From: Ranitomeya variabilis
Taxonomy: Eukaryota > Chordata > Amphibia > Anura > Dendrobatidae
Reading direction: 5' to 3'
DNA: 64,000 bases
Assembly: GCF_051348905.1 (NCBI RefSeq)
Contig: NC_135239.1
Coordinates: 182,062,757 to 182,126,756 of the forward strand
Position numbers and translations under genes: made by a program
Notes under the pieces: generated by a model
What the model was told of the DNA's origin: nothing
The model's database searches: none
Seen by the model: the letters and a program-made list of their open reading frames with translations, nothing else
Shown here: positions 10,498 to 23,513 of the stretch, piece by piece
How the letters are laid out: each line of letters starts with the position of its first letter
Position numbering within the stretch: position 1 is the first letter of the stretch

Positions 10498-13400
10498 ATC
10501 TACGTCAGAGGAAGCACCATACGCAGGACAGCTTCTCCACATTTCTTCTCTGGGATTTGGGGAGTTAAATCCACGCAGCCCAATTCGCGTCAGACCCTGG
10601 CAGGACGACACAGCAGAAGGGGTGCGTTATATGACGATTTCCCCCCCAGCCAGCCGCCGCGCCGGCGTGCAGCTGCATCCAATCAGGCCCCTCAACATGT
10701 ACACCCCATCAGGGAGCCCTGGGGGGGGGGTTGTTTTGTTTATTTAACCCATAAAAGGCAACGCTGGATTCAGAAGAAATCCTCTAAAAATGTTCTATTC
10801 CAAAATAAGACGACAGAATACCACTACGGGGGAAAGAACATACGCAGGGAAAAGGGGACAGAGGATTTGTTATCAATGGCAGGCAGGGAAATGAGAAAAT
10901 GCCAGCTGTCAAATACATGGTGCGCTTTTTTTTTTTCTAAGTGCTGTTCCTTCACTATTTTTCCTGGAAATTTAGGACTAACCTGACAACGGGGGGTTTA
11001 CCGGGACCCTTCTTGACAGCATGTTGGATGCACGATGAGTCAATACTGCCAAAAAAAAAAAAAAGTCGTCGTATGCCGTGGCTTTATGGCAGCAAAGTGC
11101 AAGTAAACGATCCACGATTCCAACTCTTAGCGGTTATTGTGGGTCACAATGTGACCACCATTCACTAGCACTAAATGGCGGTGTAACCTGTGTCAACGCC
11201 AAAGTCATCAGCCTCGGAAAACCTACATTACTGTAAGGCCATGTTCCCACCATGAGTTTTTGACGTTGCGGATTTTCTGCACTTAGGTTACTTGCATTTT
11301 ATATCGCTGTGGTTTTTGGCTTTTTTTTTGGGGTGTGTCACACTTTGTTTTTGATACTCCCCGGTATTTGGCTTTAACAAAACTTTACTGATACACTCCT
11401 GGGCGGATCACATGCATTTTTTTTCTTACCTGCAGATTTGATGCATCGATGCAAATCTATGGGGAAAATCTGCACATAAAACTAAGTGTGCACGTGAGAG
11501 CAATCAACTTGCAAAAATTGAAAACCCGCATAGCAAGTCGATTTACGCATCATAAAAAAAGCAAACAAAAAAAAAAAAACAATGGGCACAAGTCCTTAAA
11601 TCCCCCACTTTGTTGGAACTGTAAGATGCTGCGATTTTAGATTCTTCTCCCAGTCTATAAAAATCAGTACAAATAGCGGTGTGCGCTGCAGCTTATCGAC
11701 AGCTCTTCTTCTCGCTAGACTATTTAGTGCAGACGAGCGTATTTTTAGTCATTGAGAAAAATCGGATCAATTATGCAAATGACAATCTGATCAAACTCTA
11801 AATCAGAGAGTAATCAGTGTGCTTCAATTCTCTCAAGTGAGAAGATGGAGGGAAAAAAAAAAAAGTATCTCCATGTTCTCCACTGTGTTAATCAAAAAGC
11901 AAATAATTGAAAAACTGCATACACTTATGAATAAAAACAATAAACAGAACATGTCCAAAGGGTCTAAACTTCATATGATAAATATACTTTCATTAATTTT
12001 TTATTTCCTTTCTTGTATTTGTAAAAAAAAATATTTTTCTTCTCAACTTGGACAGCCTCGTGTGCCTATCCTATGAACTCTGACACATCACACACTGTCA
12101 GGTGTCATTTTCGGCACCCTTAGACCTGACCTCTATATAAACATATAAATATGTTTTTTGTTTTTTTTTCATTTCCTGAAGGAGTGGGTTACACTTCTAG
12201 AAACGTAGAAAAATAAATTTATTTTATTCTGGGGTCTGACGTTCCTTCACAAGCTGGCAGAGCGGATATGGACCACAAACGCTGTAAAAGGGAAGATTCA
12301 GCGGCGCCAAATGCATATGGGGACCCCCGCCACCTCACTGCGGGCTGTCATGAGGGTTTCGTTCTGCTCACTCATGCAAAACTCAATACATATTCCCGGA
12401 CAGACAGTGAATTGTGTGTCCTTCAGGAGAAGGCAGGCTGTCTGATCACACGGAGCAGCACACACAGGCGCCTATAGCCGCCATGTTTCATGGAAAGTTC
12501 CCACAGCCCTCGGCCACTTCTACACACCTCAGCTGCTTGGCCCCTCTTTACTCTTCATCGTCAGGAAGGCATCAACCCCAAAACATATGAGGGGCATTTG
12601 CTATTTGTAACTCTACAGGGAGAGTCTGCTGGCCGAGAGAGAGGACACCAGGAATAGGTGAGAATATCACCCGAAGATTCTTGGCAGACCTTTAGTTGTA
12701 TAATCACTTAAAAGTTTTGAATCCTGACTTTGATCATTTATAGGTGATGGACCTCTACATGACCATATACCTAACTGCACGGACCTCCACCGTGAGAAAA
12801 AAAAAAAAAAAAAAAAAAAAAGGGTCCCCAGTGATGCACATGCTCAATCACTTCTATGAGACTGGTGGAACCGCTATCTCAGCAGTGCTATGGGGGCAGT
12901 GACTGAGCACTGACATCACTGCTCCATTCGCACACAGGACCTGTTCTCGGGACTGGCGGAGGTCCTAGCAGTCGTCCATTTATCACCCAGCCTGTAAATA
13001 GATAATAAATGTATTTAGAAGAGAACTACTTTACCTCTATAAAAAACAACAAAAAACAAAACACAGGGCTGTACGCTCGTAACATACTTACGTTGACCTT
13101 CCGGACCCTACAATCTATTCATTCATTTACACTTATGTCTTAGCTGTCAGAGCACGTTGGGTGTTGTAGTTATGCGAGACAAGCAGCAGATTGTTTGACC
13201 CCGCAGTGCCAATGTCTTCACCAGGTCAGTTTAGCATTTGCCATAGACTTTTATGGGCCTGCTTCATCTAAAATTAAAAAAAAACAGTCAGTCTGAAGAG
13301 CAGGCCCATAGAAGTGGTTAATAAAAGCAAAACGGCCATTGCCTATAAGTAACTCATTAATACCCTGTGCCGGCTATTTTGTGCTTTGTTTGAGCACTAT

Positions 13401-14065
13401 GCAAAAAGAAGAGGAGACGCATGAAGCAATGGCGAGTGCCGCTCGTTCCTCCTTTCTGCTTCCGCGCTATGCGACAGCTTGTAGACTAAGGTATTAGAGG
13501 ATAAAGCCATGTGCTGCCATTGCATTCGTTCTAGAAAACATCCACCAACACTTCTGCAGAGGTCACAAGAAGAATAAGACATCAGGAACATTAAGGTTTT
13601 TCACTTTGAAATATCTTGGCGAAATGCTAAGTGCAACACTTACGCAGCTGCATCTTGAAGACCAGAGCATTGCCTGCGAGCGGCCTCTCCCGGCAGCCAT
13701 TAATAATTCAGGCGGCTGGATGGGAGATCAGAGCCGGAGTCAGGCAGTGGTTTGTGAGCTCATCAGGCGCCTTCCTGCAGCAGATCAGCGAGCCGCGGCC
13801 AGTCCCTGCGCCGTCTAATCAATTCCCCTCACATAACAGGAGCATGATACCAGCAAAGCCTCTCCGTCTTACAAGAACACTGCTTTTAATTTCCCAGGTC
13901 TTCTGAGGAAACGCTGGATCTCCACAATGTACACCCTTCAACAAAACAAAGAAAAGAAAAACATGTAAAATATTTATCAGGAGACATTCTAACCTCTGCT
14001 ACATAGAAAGGAAACGTGACATTTCTGTGATTGCAGTAGATGTGTTCTATTATATAACCACATAC
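10498..14065. other. Intergenic stretch: MITE remnants, poly(A) tracts, possible conserved block
   Basis: No exon is recognised. A MITE-like block with GATGGACCTC and GAGGTCC-type ends spans about 12720-13030 and is split by an A-tract at 12797-12821. At 11230-11530 foldback material starts GGCCATGTTCCCACC. The block at about 13600-13850 is less AT-rich and repeat-free, contains homeodomain-like TTAATAATTCA and CTAATCAATT, and could be conserved non-coding sequence. That last point is a guess. Confidence 0.4.
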
Positions 14066-17000
14066 TGTAGCACAGTACCCGAAACGCCCTATATAAAGGC
14101 AACTTGGCGGCGGATACACGCACAGTACCCGAGACGCCCTATATAAAGGCAACTTGGCGGCGGATACACGCACAGTACCCGAGACGCCCTATATAAAGGC
14201 AACTTGGCGGCGGATACACGCACAGTACCCGAGACGCCCTATATAAAGGGAACCTGGCGGCGGATACACGCACAGTACCCGAGACGCCCTATATAAAGGG
14301 AACCTGACGGCGGATACACGCACAGTACCCGAGACGCCCTATATAAAGGGAACCTGGCGGCGGATACACGCACAGTACCCGAGACGCCCTATATAAAGGG
14401 AACCTGAAGGCGGATACACGCACAGCACCCGAGACGCCCTATATAAAGGGAACCTGACGGTGGATACACGCACAGCGCCCGAGACGCCCTATATAAAGGG
14501 AACCTGAAGGCGGATACACGCACAGCACCCGAGACGCCCTATATAAAGGGAACCTGAAGGCGGATACACGCACAGTACCCGAGACGCCCTATATAAAGGG
14601 AACCTGAAGGCGGATACACGCACAGTACCCGAGACGCCCTATATAAAGGGAACCTGACGGCGGATACACGCACAGCGCCCGAGACGCCCTATATAAAGGG
14701 AACCTGAAGGCGGATACACGCACAGCACCCGAGACGCCCTATATAAAGGGAACCTGAAGGCGGATACACGCACAGTACCCGAGACGCCCTATATAAAGGG
14801 AACCTGACGGCGGATACACGCACAGCACCCGAGACGCCCTATATAAAGGGAACCTGACGGCGGATACACGCACAGCGCCCGAGACGCCCTATATAAAGGG
14901 AACCTGGCGGCGGATACACGCACAGTACCCGAGACGCCCTATATAAAGGGAACCTGGCGGCGGATACACGCACAGTACCCGAAACGCCCTATATAAAGGG
15001 AACCTGGCGGCGGATACACGCACAGTACCCGAGACGCCCTATATAAAGGGAACCTGGCGGCGGATACACGCACAGTACCCGAGACGTCCTATATAAAGGG
15101 AACCTGACGGCGGATACACGCACAGTACCCGAGACGTCCTATATAAAGGGAACCTGACGGCGGATACACGCACAGTACCCGAGACGTCCTATATAAAGGG
15201 AACCTGACGGCGGATACACACACACAGTACCCGAGATGTCCTATATAAAGGGAACCTGACGGCAGATACACGCACAGTACCCGAGATGCCCTATATAAAG
15301 GGAACCTGGCGGCGGATACACGCACAGCGCCCGAGACGCCCTATATAAAGGGAACCTGAAGTCGGATACACGCACAGTGCCCGAGACGTCCTATATAAAG
15401 GGAACCTGACGGCGGATACACACACACAGTACCCGAGATGTCCTATATAAAGGGAACCTGACGGCGGATACACGCACAGTACCCGAGACGCCCTATATAA
15501 AGGGAACCTGATGGTGGATACACGCACAGTACCCGAGACGCCCTATATAAAGGGAACCTGACGGCGGATACAAGCACAGTACTCGAGACGTCCTATATAA
15601 AGGGAACCTGAAGTCGGATACACGCACAGTACCCGAGACGCCCTATATAAAGGGAACCTGACGGCGGATACAAGCACAGTACTCGAGACGCCCTATATAA
15701 AGGGAACCTGATGGCGGATACACGCACAGTACCCGAGACACCCTACATAAGGGAACCTGACGGCGGATACACGCACAGTACCCGAGACACCCTACATAAG
15801 GGAACCTGACGGCGGATACACAGTACCCGAGACACCCTATATAGCCTGACACCGTATACACGCACAGTACCCGAGACGCCCTATATAAAGGGATATATAA
15901 AGAGAACCTGGAGGCGGATAAAGGCAAAGTACCCGAGACGCCGTATATAAAGGGAACCTGACACCGTATACACGCACAGTACCCGAGACACCCTATATAA
16001 AGGGAACCTGACGGCGGATACACGCACAGTACCCGAGGCGCCGTATATAAAGGGAACCTGAAGGCGGATACACACACAGTACCCGAGACGCCCTATATAA
16101 AGGGAACCTGACACCGTATACACGCACAGTACCCGAGACACCCTATATAAAGGGAACCTGACGGCGGATACACGCACAGTACCCGAGGCGCCGTATATAA
16201 AGGGAACCTGAAGGCGGATACACACACAGTACCCGAGACGCCCTATATAAAGGGAACCTGACACCGTATACACGCACAGTACCCAAGACGCCCTATATAA
16301 AGGGAACCTGACGGCGGATACACGCACAGTAACCGACACGCACTATAAAAAGGGAACCTGAAGGCGGATACACGCACAGTACCCGACACGCCCTATATAA
16401 AGGGAACCTGACAGCGGATACAAGCACAGTACCCGACTCGCCCTATATAAAGGGAACCTTAAGGCAGATGCACGCACAGTACCCGACTCGCCCTATATAA
16501 AGGGAACCTGAAGGCGGATACAAGCACAGTACCCGACACGCCCCATATAAAGGGAACCTGACAGCGGATACAAGCACAGTACCCGACTCGCCCTATATAA
16601 AGGGAACCTGAAGGCGGATACACGCACAGTACTCGAGACGCCCTATATAAAGGGAACCTGACAGCGGATACACGCACAGTACCCGAGACGCCCTATATAA
16701 AGGGAACCTGACAGCGGATACACGCACAGTACCCGAAACGCCCTATATAAAGAGAACCTGAAGGCGGATACACGCACAGTACCCGAGACGTCCTATATAA
16801 AGGGAACCTGACGGCGGATACACGCACAGTACCCGAGATGCCCTATAAAAAGGGAACCTGACGGCGGATACACGCACAGTACCCGAGACGCCCTATATAA
16901 AGGGAACCTGGCGGCGGATACACGCACAGCACCCGAGACGCCCTATATAAAGGGAACCTGACGGCGGATACACGCACAGTACCCGAGACACCCTATATAA

Positions 17001-20000
17001 AGGGAACCTGACGGCGGATACACGCACAGTACCCGAAACGCCCTATATAAAGGGAACCTGGCGGCGGATACACGCACAGTACCCGAGACGCCCTATATAA
17101 AGGGAACCTGAAGGCGGATACACGCACAGTACCCGAGACGTCCTATATAAAGGGAACCTGACGGCGGATACACGCACAGTACCCGAGACGTCCTATATAA
17201 AGGGAACCTGATGGCGGATACACGCACAGTACCCGAGACGTCCTATATAAAGGGAACCTGACGGCGGATACACGCACAGTACCCGAGACGTCCTATATAA
17301 AGGGAACCTGACGGCGGATACACACACACAGTACCCGAGATGTCCTATATAAAGGGAACCTGACGGCAGATACACGCACAGTACCCGAGATGCCCTATAT
17401 AAAGGGAACCTGGCGGCGGATACACGCACAGCGCCCGAGACGCCCTATATAAAGGGAACCTGAAGTCGGATACACGCACAGTGCCCGAGACGTCCTATAT
17501 AAAGGGAACCTGACGGCGGATACACGCACAGTACCCGAGACGCCCTATATAAAGGGAACCTGATGGTGGATACACGCACAGTACCCGAGACGCCCTATAT
17601 AAAGGGAACCTGATGGTGGATACACGCACAGTACCCGAGACGCCCTATATAAAGGGAACCTGATGGTGGATACACGCACAGTACCCGAGACGCCCTATAT
17701 AAAGGGAACCTGATGGTGGATACACGCACAGTACCCGAGACGCCCTATATAAAGGGAACCTGACGGCGGATACACGCACAGTACCCGAGACGCCCTATAT
17801 AAAGGGAACCTGAAGGCGGATACACGCACAGCGCCCGAGACGCCCTATATAAAGGGAACCTGAAGTCGGATACACGCACAGTGCCCGAGACGTCCTATAT
17901 AAAGTGAACCTGACGGCGGATACACACACACACAGTACCCGAGATGTCCTATATAAAGGGAACCTGACGGCGGATACACGCACAGTACCCGAGACGCCCT
18001 ATATAAAGGGAACCTGACGGCGGATACACGCACAGTACCCGAGACGCCCTATATAAAGGGAACCTGATGGTGGATACACGCACAGTACCCGAGACGCCCT
18101 ATATAAAGGGAACCTGACGGCGGATACAAGCACAGTACTCGAGACGTCCTATATAAAGGGAACCTGAAGTCGGATACACGCACAGTACCCGAGACGCCCT
18201 ATATAAAGGGAACCTGACGGCGGATACAAGCACAGTACTCGAGACGCCCTATATAAAGGGAACCTGACGGCGGATACACGCACAGTACCCGAGACACCCT
18301 ACATAAGGGAACCTGACGGCGGATACACAGTACCCGAGACACCCTATATAGCCTGACATCGTATACACGCACAGTACCCGAGACGCCCTATATAAAGGGA
18401 TATATAAAGAGAACCTGGAGGCGGATAAAGGCAAAGTACCCGAGACGCCGTATATAAAGGGAACCTGACACCGTATACACGCACAGTACCCGAGACACCC
18501 TATATAAAGGGAACCTGACGGCGGATACACGCACAGTACCCGAGGCGCCGTATATAAAGGGAACCTGAAGGCGGATACACACACAGTACCCGAGACGCCC
18601 TATATAAAGGGAACCTGACACCGTATACACGCACAGTACCCGAGACACCCTATATAAAGGGAACCTGACGGCGGATACACGCACAGTACCCGAGGCGCCG
18701 TATATAAAGGGAACCTGAAGGCGGATACACACACAGTACCCGAGACGCCCTATATAAAGGGAACCTGACACCGTATACACGCACAGTACCCGAGACGCCC
18801 TATATAAAGGGAACCTGACGGCGGATACACGCACAGTAACCGACACGCACTATAAAAAGGGAACCTGAAGGCGGATACACGCACAGTATCCGACACGCCC
18901 TATATAAAGGGAACCTGACAGCGGATACAAGCACAGTACCCGACTCGCCCTATATAAAGGGAACCTTAAGGCAGATGCACGCACAGTACCCGACTCGCCC
19001 TATATAAAGGGAACCTGAAGGCGGATACAAGCACAGTACCAGACACGCCCTATATAAAGGGAACCTGAAGGCGGATACACGCACAGTACCCGACACGCCC
19101 TATATAAAGGGAACCTGACAGCGGATACAAGCACAGTACCCGACACGCCCTATATAAAGGGAACCTGACAGCGGATACAAGCACAGTACCCGACTCGCCC
19201 TATATAAAGGGAACCTGAAGGCGGATACACGCACAGTACTCGAGACGCCCTATATAAAGGGTACCTGAAGGCGGATACACACACAGTATCCGAGACGCCC
19301 TATATAAAGGGAACCTGAAGGCGGATACACGCACAGTACCCGACACGCCCTATATAAAGGGAACCTGACGGCGGATACACGCACAGTACCCGAGACGCCC
19401 TATATAAAGGGAACCTGAAGGCGGATACACACACAGTACCCGAGACGCCCTATATAAAGAGAACCTGACACCGGATACACGCACAGTACCCGAGACGCCC
19501 TATATAAAGGGAACCTGACAGCGGATACACGCACAGTACCCGAGACGCCCTATATAAAGGGAACCTGAAGGCGGATACAAGCACAGTACCCGACTCGCCC
19601 TATATAAAGGGAACCTGAAGGCGGATACAAGCACAGTACCAGACACGCCCTATATAAAGGGAACCTGAAGGCGGATACACGCACAGTACCCGACACGCCC
19701 TATATAAAGGGAACCTGACAGCGGATACACGCACAGTACCCGAGACGCCCTATATAAAGGGAACCTGAAGGCGGATACACGCACAGTACCAGAGATGCCC
19801 TATATAAAGGGAACCTGAAGGCGGATACACGCACAGTACCCGACACGCCCTATATAAAGGGAACCTGAAGGCGGACACACACACAGTACCCGAGACGCCA
19901 TATATAAAGGGAACCTGACAGCGCATACACGCACAGTATCAGAGATGCCCTATATAAAGGGAACCTGACGGCGGATACACGCACAGTACCCGAGATGTCC

Positions 20001-20720
20001 TATATAAAGGGAACCTGAAGGCGGACACACGCACAGTACCCGGGACGCCATATATAAAGGGAACCTGAAAGCGGATAAACGCACAGTACCCGACACGCCC
20101 TATATAAAGGGAACCTGACGGCGGATACACGCACAGTACCCGAGATGTCCTATATAAAGGGAACCTGAAGGCGGACACACGCACAGTACCCGGGACGCCA
20201 TATATAAAGGGAACCTGAAAGCGGATAAACGCACAGTACCCGACACGCCCTATATAAAGGGAACCTGACAGCGCATACACGCACAGTACCAGAGATGCCC
20301 TATATAAAGGGAACCTGACAGCGCATACACGCACAGTACCCGAGACGCCCTATATAAAGGGAACCTGAAGGTGGATACACACACAGTACTCGAGACGCCC
20401 TATATAAAGGGAACCTGACGGTGGATACACAAACAGTACCCGAGATGTCCTATATAAAGGGAACCTGAAGGCGGATACACACACACAGTACCCGAGATGT
20501 CCTATATAAAGGGAACCTGACGGTGGATACACAAACAGTACCCGAGATGTCCTATATGAAGGGAACCTGAAGGCGGATACACACACAGTACCCGACACGC
20601 CCTATATAAAGGGAACCTGAAGGCGGACACACACACAGTACCCGAGAGGCCCTATATAAAGGGAACCTGACGGCGGATACACGCACAGTACTCGAGACGC
20701 CCTATATAAAGGGAACCTGA
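14066..20720. repeat. 50-bp satellite array, about 133 monomers, with internal segmental duplication
   Basis: The monomer reads CACAGTACCCGAGACGCC, then CTATATAAAGGGAACC, then TGACGGCGGATACACG (50 bp). Copies differ mainly at a few fixed positions (GAC/GAT, GGCGG/AAGCG, GCC/GTC). Three-monomer periods are multiples of 3, so minus-strand frames stay open and give repeated FPLYRASRVLCVY-type peptides, which are not genes. Blocks recur in the same order: 15089-15325 matches 17193-17429, and 15881-16339 matches 18388-18846, so multi-monomer segments of 2 kb or more were duplicated within the array. Each monomer contains a consensus-like TATA box (TATATAAAG) and several CpGs. The right end runs directly into a MITE. 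Confidence 0.97.
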
Positions 20721-21064
20721 CGGTGGATACATGCATCCATTGTATGATTTCAGCCAGGTATGCCCGACTGTGAACCACACTTTGCACCAGGGACCGAGCC
20801 GCATGGGCTTCTCCACGCCTGCTGCCAGGTCTCTTCCAATACATACAAGGAGAGACATGTCCTCCCAAGTGAGCAAGCGGGGAGAAGCTGCAGGGAACTT
20901 GCCTGTTGGACTAGTGTCCCGTGCAGCTCAGTCCCCGGCGGCTGTTTTAGTACGTTTTTCTCAGCGTTTCAGAGTCAAATATACGAGGCTGAAATCATAT
21001 AATCAGTGTCTGATACAATGCCTGATCCACGGGAATCATGTATCAGCTGTCGAATTCCCTTTAA
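20708..21064. mobile_element. TTAA-ended MITE continuous with the satellite
   Basis: The left end AAAGGGAACCTGACGG, then GGATACATGCATCC, is simultaneously the last satellite monomer. It continues without a break into ATGATTTCAGCCAGGTATGC. The right end, read on the minus strand, is TTAAAGGGAATTCGACAGC, then TGATACATGATTCCC and ATGATTTCAGCCTCG, so the two ends are inverted repeats of roughly 60-80 bp. TTAA lies at 21061-21064. The internal part matches the truncated copy at 4046-4260. Confidence 0.75.
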
Positions 21065-22261
21065 ACTGACAAAATTAATATATTGCACTAGGAGTCTGCA
21101 TACCTTTTCATTATGTGCAACTAGAAAAAGTGGAGAATAAACCGCGCCGCCGTAGTAAAAATGCAGTAGAAAAGCCTTGAAAGTACAAATGCGTTTTTTT
21201 TTTTTAATCTATAGTCGTGTTTCTAAGCACACCTCCTTCTTCATCAGGATAAACCACAGTATGGACCCCTGATTGACAGTCTCTTCAGGGTTCACAGGGG
21301 CTGTGTCTATCCCAACCTTTGGGTGAGCATGTTCTTTGCTTTCATGTTTACCCCATATAAAACCCTACTATGCTCATTCCCTTTCCAGTTTTTCATCATA
21401 ATCGTACCTTTTCATTATATGGTAGAAAGAGGTACAGGGACCCTGGAAGACACTGTGCTACTGGGTCAATATCTATGCAGGCGACGGGTTGGAACAAGCA
21501 AAGCTGAGCCGTCATCAGTTCAGCCCTGTCCCCGTGCCACTTCTCAGGGATGATGATGGCATATCATAGCAAAATACCATTCGCCTCTTTAACACTTCTG
21601 CTTGCAATCAGCGAATGAAAACCTTCATTAAAACTTAAGAACTAAAAACATGGAGTAAGTCATGTAAACATAACATTAGAAAAAAAAATTCATTTCAGTA
21701 GCACATATGAAAACTCTTTGTATGCGAGGTTACAATAGTTTAGGAAACAGATTTAAGTATCACAAATTTGGCCCTTAAAACCTGTCTTAAGGAATCATTT
21801 AAAGTGTGATTTAGATTTGACTTGATTTTCCCAAATATACTGTAGGTCCAGTCTACCAAAAAACTGGCACACCCGGAAAAAATCGGGTTCATTTTTAGAC
21901 TCACAAAAACCTTGCACCGTTTCAAGACAATTTTGACAAGTTTCTGGCAATGATTACACTTTTCATTTAGGTGAAAATCAGTAACAAATTTGTCTTAAAT
22001 AAGAGTCTGTAGTTCAGTGACCTGCACTTCATTCTGTTGCACTCAGTTGTAACCTAGACATGACGGTATTATAACACAAGGAACCAGGCAAGGAGCGGCA
22101 GCAGTGCTGCACCAGGTAATGAAACATCTTTCATGCAGAGTAGCGGCATCCCCCTCTCCACCATCTAAATCCCTTTCTTTATGAATGCTAAGTGACTGAT
22201 GTGACCCAGAAGTATCTTGGCAGTAAGTGGTATAGATAATCTCCAGGTCACAGCAAACACT
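21065..22261. other. Intergenic stretch without a recognisable gene
   Basis: No element with clear ends is seen. The CTTCTTCATCAGGATAAACC region near 21236 resembles dispersed repeat sequence. Short open frames on both strands have no familiar motif. Confidence 0.4.
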
Positions 22262-22835
22262 CAGCATTCAGAAAGACAGCAGTGTGAGCAGCCTCTTCTA
22301 ATACTGGAGATACCAGGAGTGCTGAGGTAGGAAGAGGCTGCTCACACTGCTGTCCACCCGGTCTATCTGATCTAATACTGAAGATACCAGGTGGTTGAGT
22401 TAAGAAGAGACTGCTCACACTGCTGTCCACCCTGTTTATCTAATCTAATACTGGAGATACCAGGAGTGCTGAAGTAAGAAGAGGCTGCTCACACTGCTGT
22501 CCGCCCTGTATAGCTGATCTAATACTGGAGATATCAGGAGTGCTGAAGTAAGATCAGCTATACAGGGTGGACAGCAGTGTGAGCAGCTTCTTCTTACCTC
22601 AGCACCCCTGGTATATACAGTATTAGATTAAGTAGACATGGTATATAGCAATGTGAGCAGTCTCTTCTTACCTCAACCCCCTGGTATCTCCAGTATTAGA
22701 TCAGATAGACAATAGACAGCAGTGTGAGCAGCCTCTTCTAACATCAGCACCCGCTATCTCAAGTATTAGATCAGATAGACAGCAGTGTGAGTGGCCGCCT
22801 CTTACCTCATTACTCCTGCTATCTAGTATTAGATC
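22262..22835. repeat. Minisatellite of about 80 bp whose copies flip orientation
   Basis: Units contain GAGGCTGCTCACACTGC, TGATCTAATACTGG and AGATACCAGGAGTGCTGA. From about 22310 to 22550 they read in one orientation; from 22551 to 22830 they read as the reverse complement. At the switch, 22484-22520 and 22551-22587 form 37-bp arms with one mismatch around a 30-base spacer. A further partial inverted unit sits at the left edge (22265-22290). Confidence 0.9.
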
Positions 22836-23511
22836 AGAATATTCACTTGGATCACATCTTTCTAGACATATGGAGGGGGCTTATCTTCCTACTACACATG
22901 CTCAGTGTTTCTTTTCATTTTAACATTCTAGTACACGATTTTGTTAGTGTAATAAGGTGGTGGCCATTCTAATTCTACAGGGGGATTACCTCTCTAAACA
23001 AAATGAGAATGATTTGTAAGATATTTATTTATGACATTTATTTATTTCTATCCTCGAAGAGCCACTTTAATGTTGATTACAAGCACATATTTCTATCAAT
23101 ACCTGTTAAAATTTTGTCCTCTCTTCATTGGGAAACAAGAGGTTGAGCTGTAAGATTTGCTTCATATGAAGAGAACCTGCTAAAAAAAAAAAAAATAAAT
23201 AAAAAATTCAGAATTAACTTTAGTGAAAGCTATTGAATGCTTAAAACACTAAACTCTCCAGTGTGCAATTGGGATCGGCAAATAAGATTATTTTGCCAGT
23301 AGGGTGTCTCGCGATCAGAATGGTTGAATTAAATTTGGGGGAGAGATGTCGGGAGTGCGCAGAGCAAAAACCAAGCTCCACTGGCATCCTCGCTTCTTGC
23401 GCAGCATGTACTAGAGCTAGTCCTTCCACAATACAAGGAAGCCATAGGTGATTAATATACGTGGTAGTTTACAGCCTGATCTCTATGCAAAGTACAACGG
23501 TGAATGATCAC
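22836..23511. other. Intergenic stretch without a recognisable gene
   Basis: AT-rich sequence with an A-tract near 23180. Short overlapping frames on both strands at 23241-23451 have no motif I recognise. Confidence 0.4.
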
Positions 23512-23513
23512 TA

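Noticed and set aside
14066-20720. Many minus-strand frames of 60-152 codons with FPLYRASRVLCVY repeats
   Set aside because: They are translations of the 50-bp satellite. The period of three monomers is a multiple of 3, which keeps frames open; there is no start context, splice logic or domain.
14066-20720. CRISPR-like array of regular repeats
   Set aside because: Repeats are directly adjacent with no unique spacers, and the context is a vertebrate genome.
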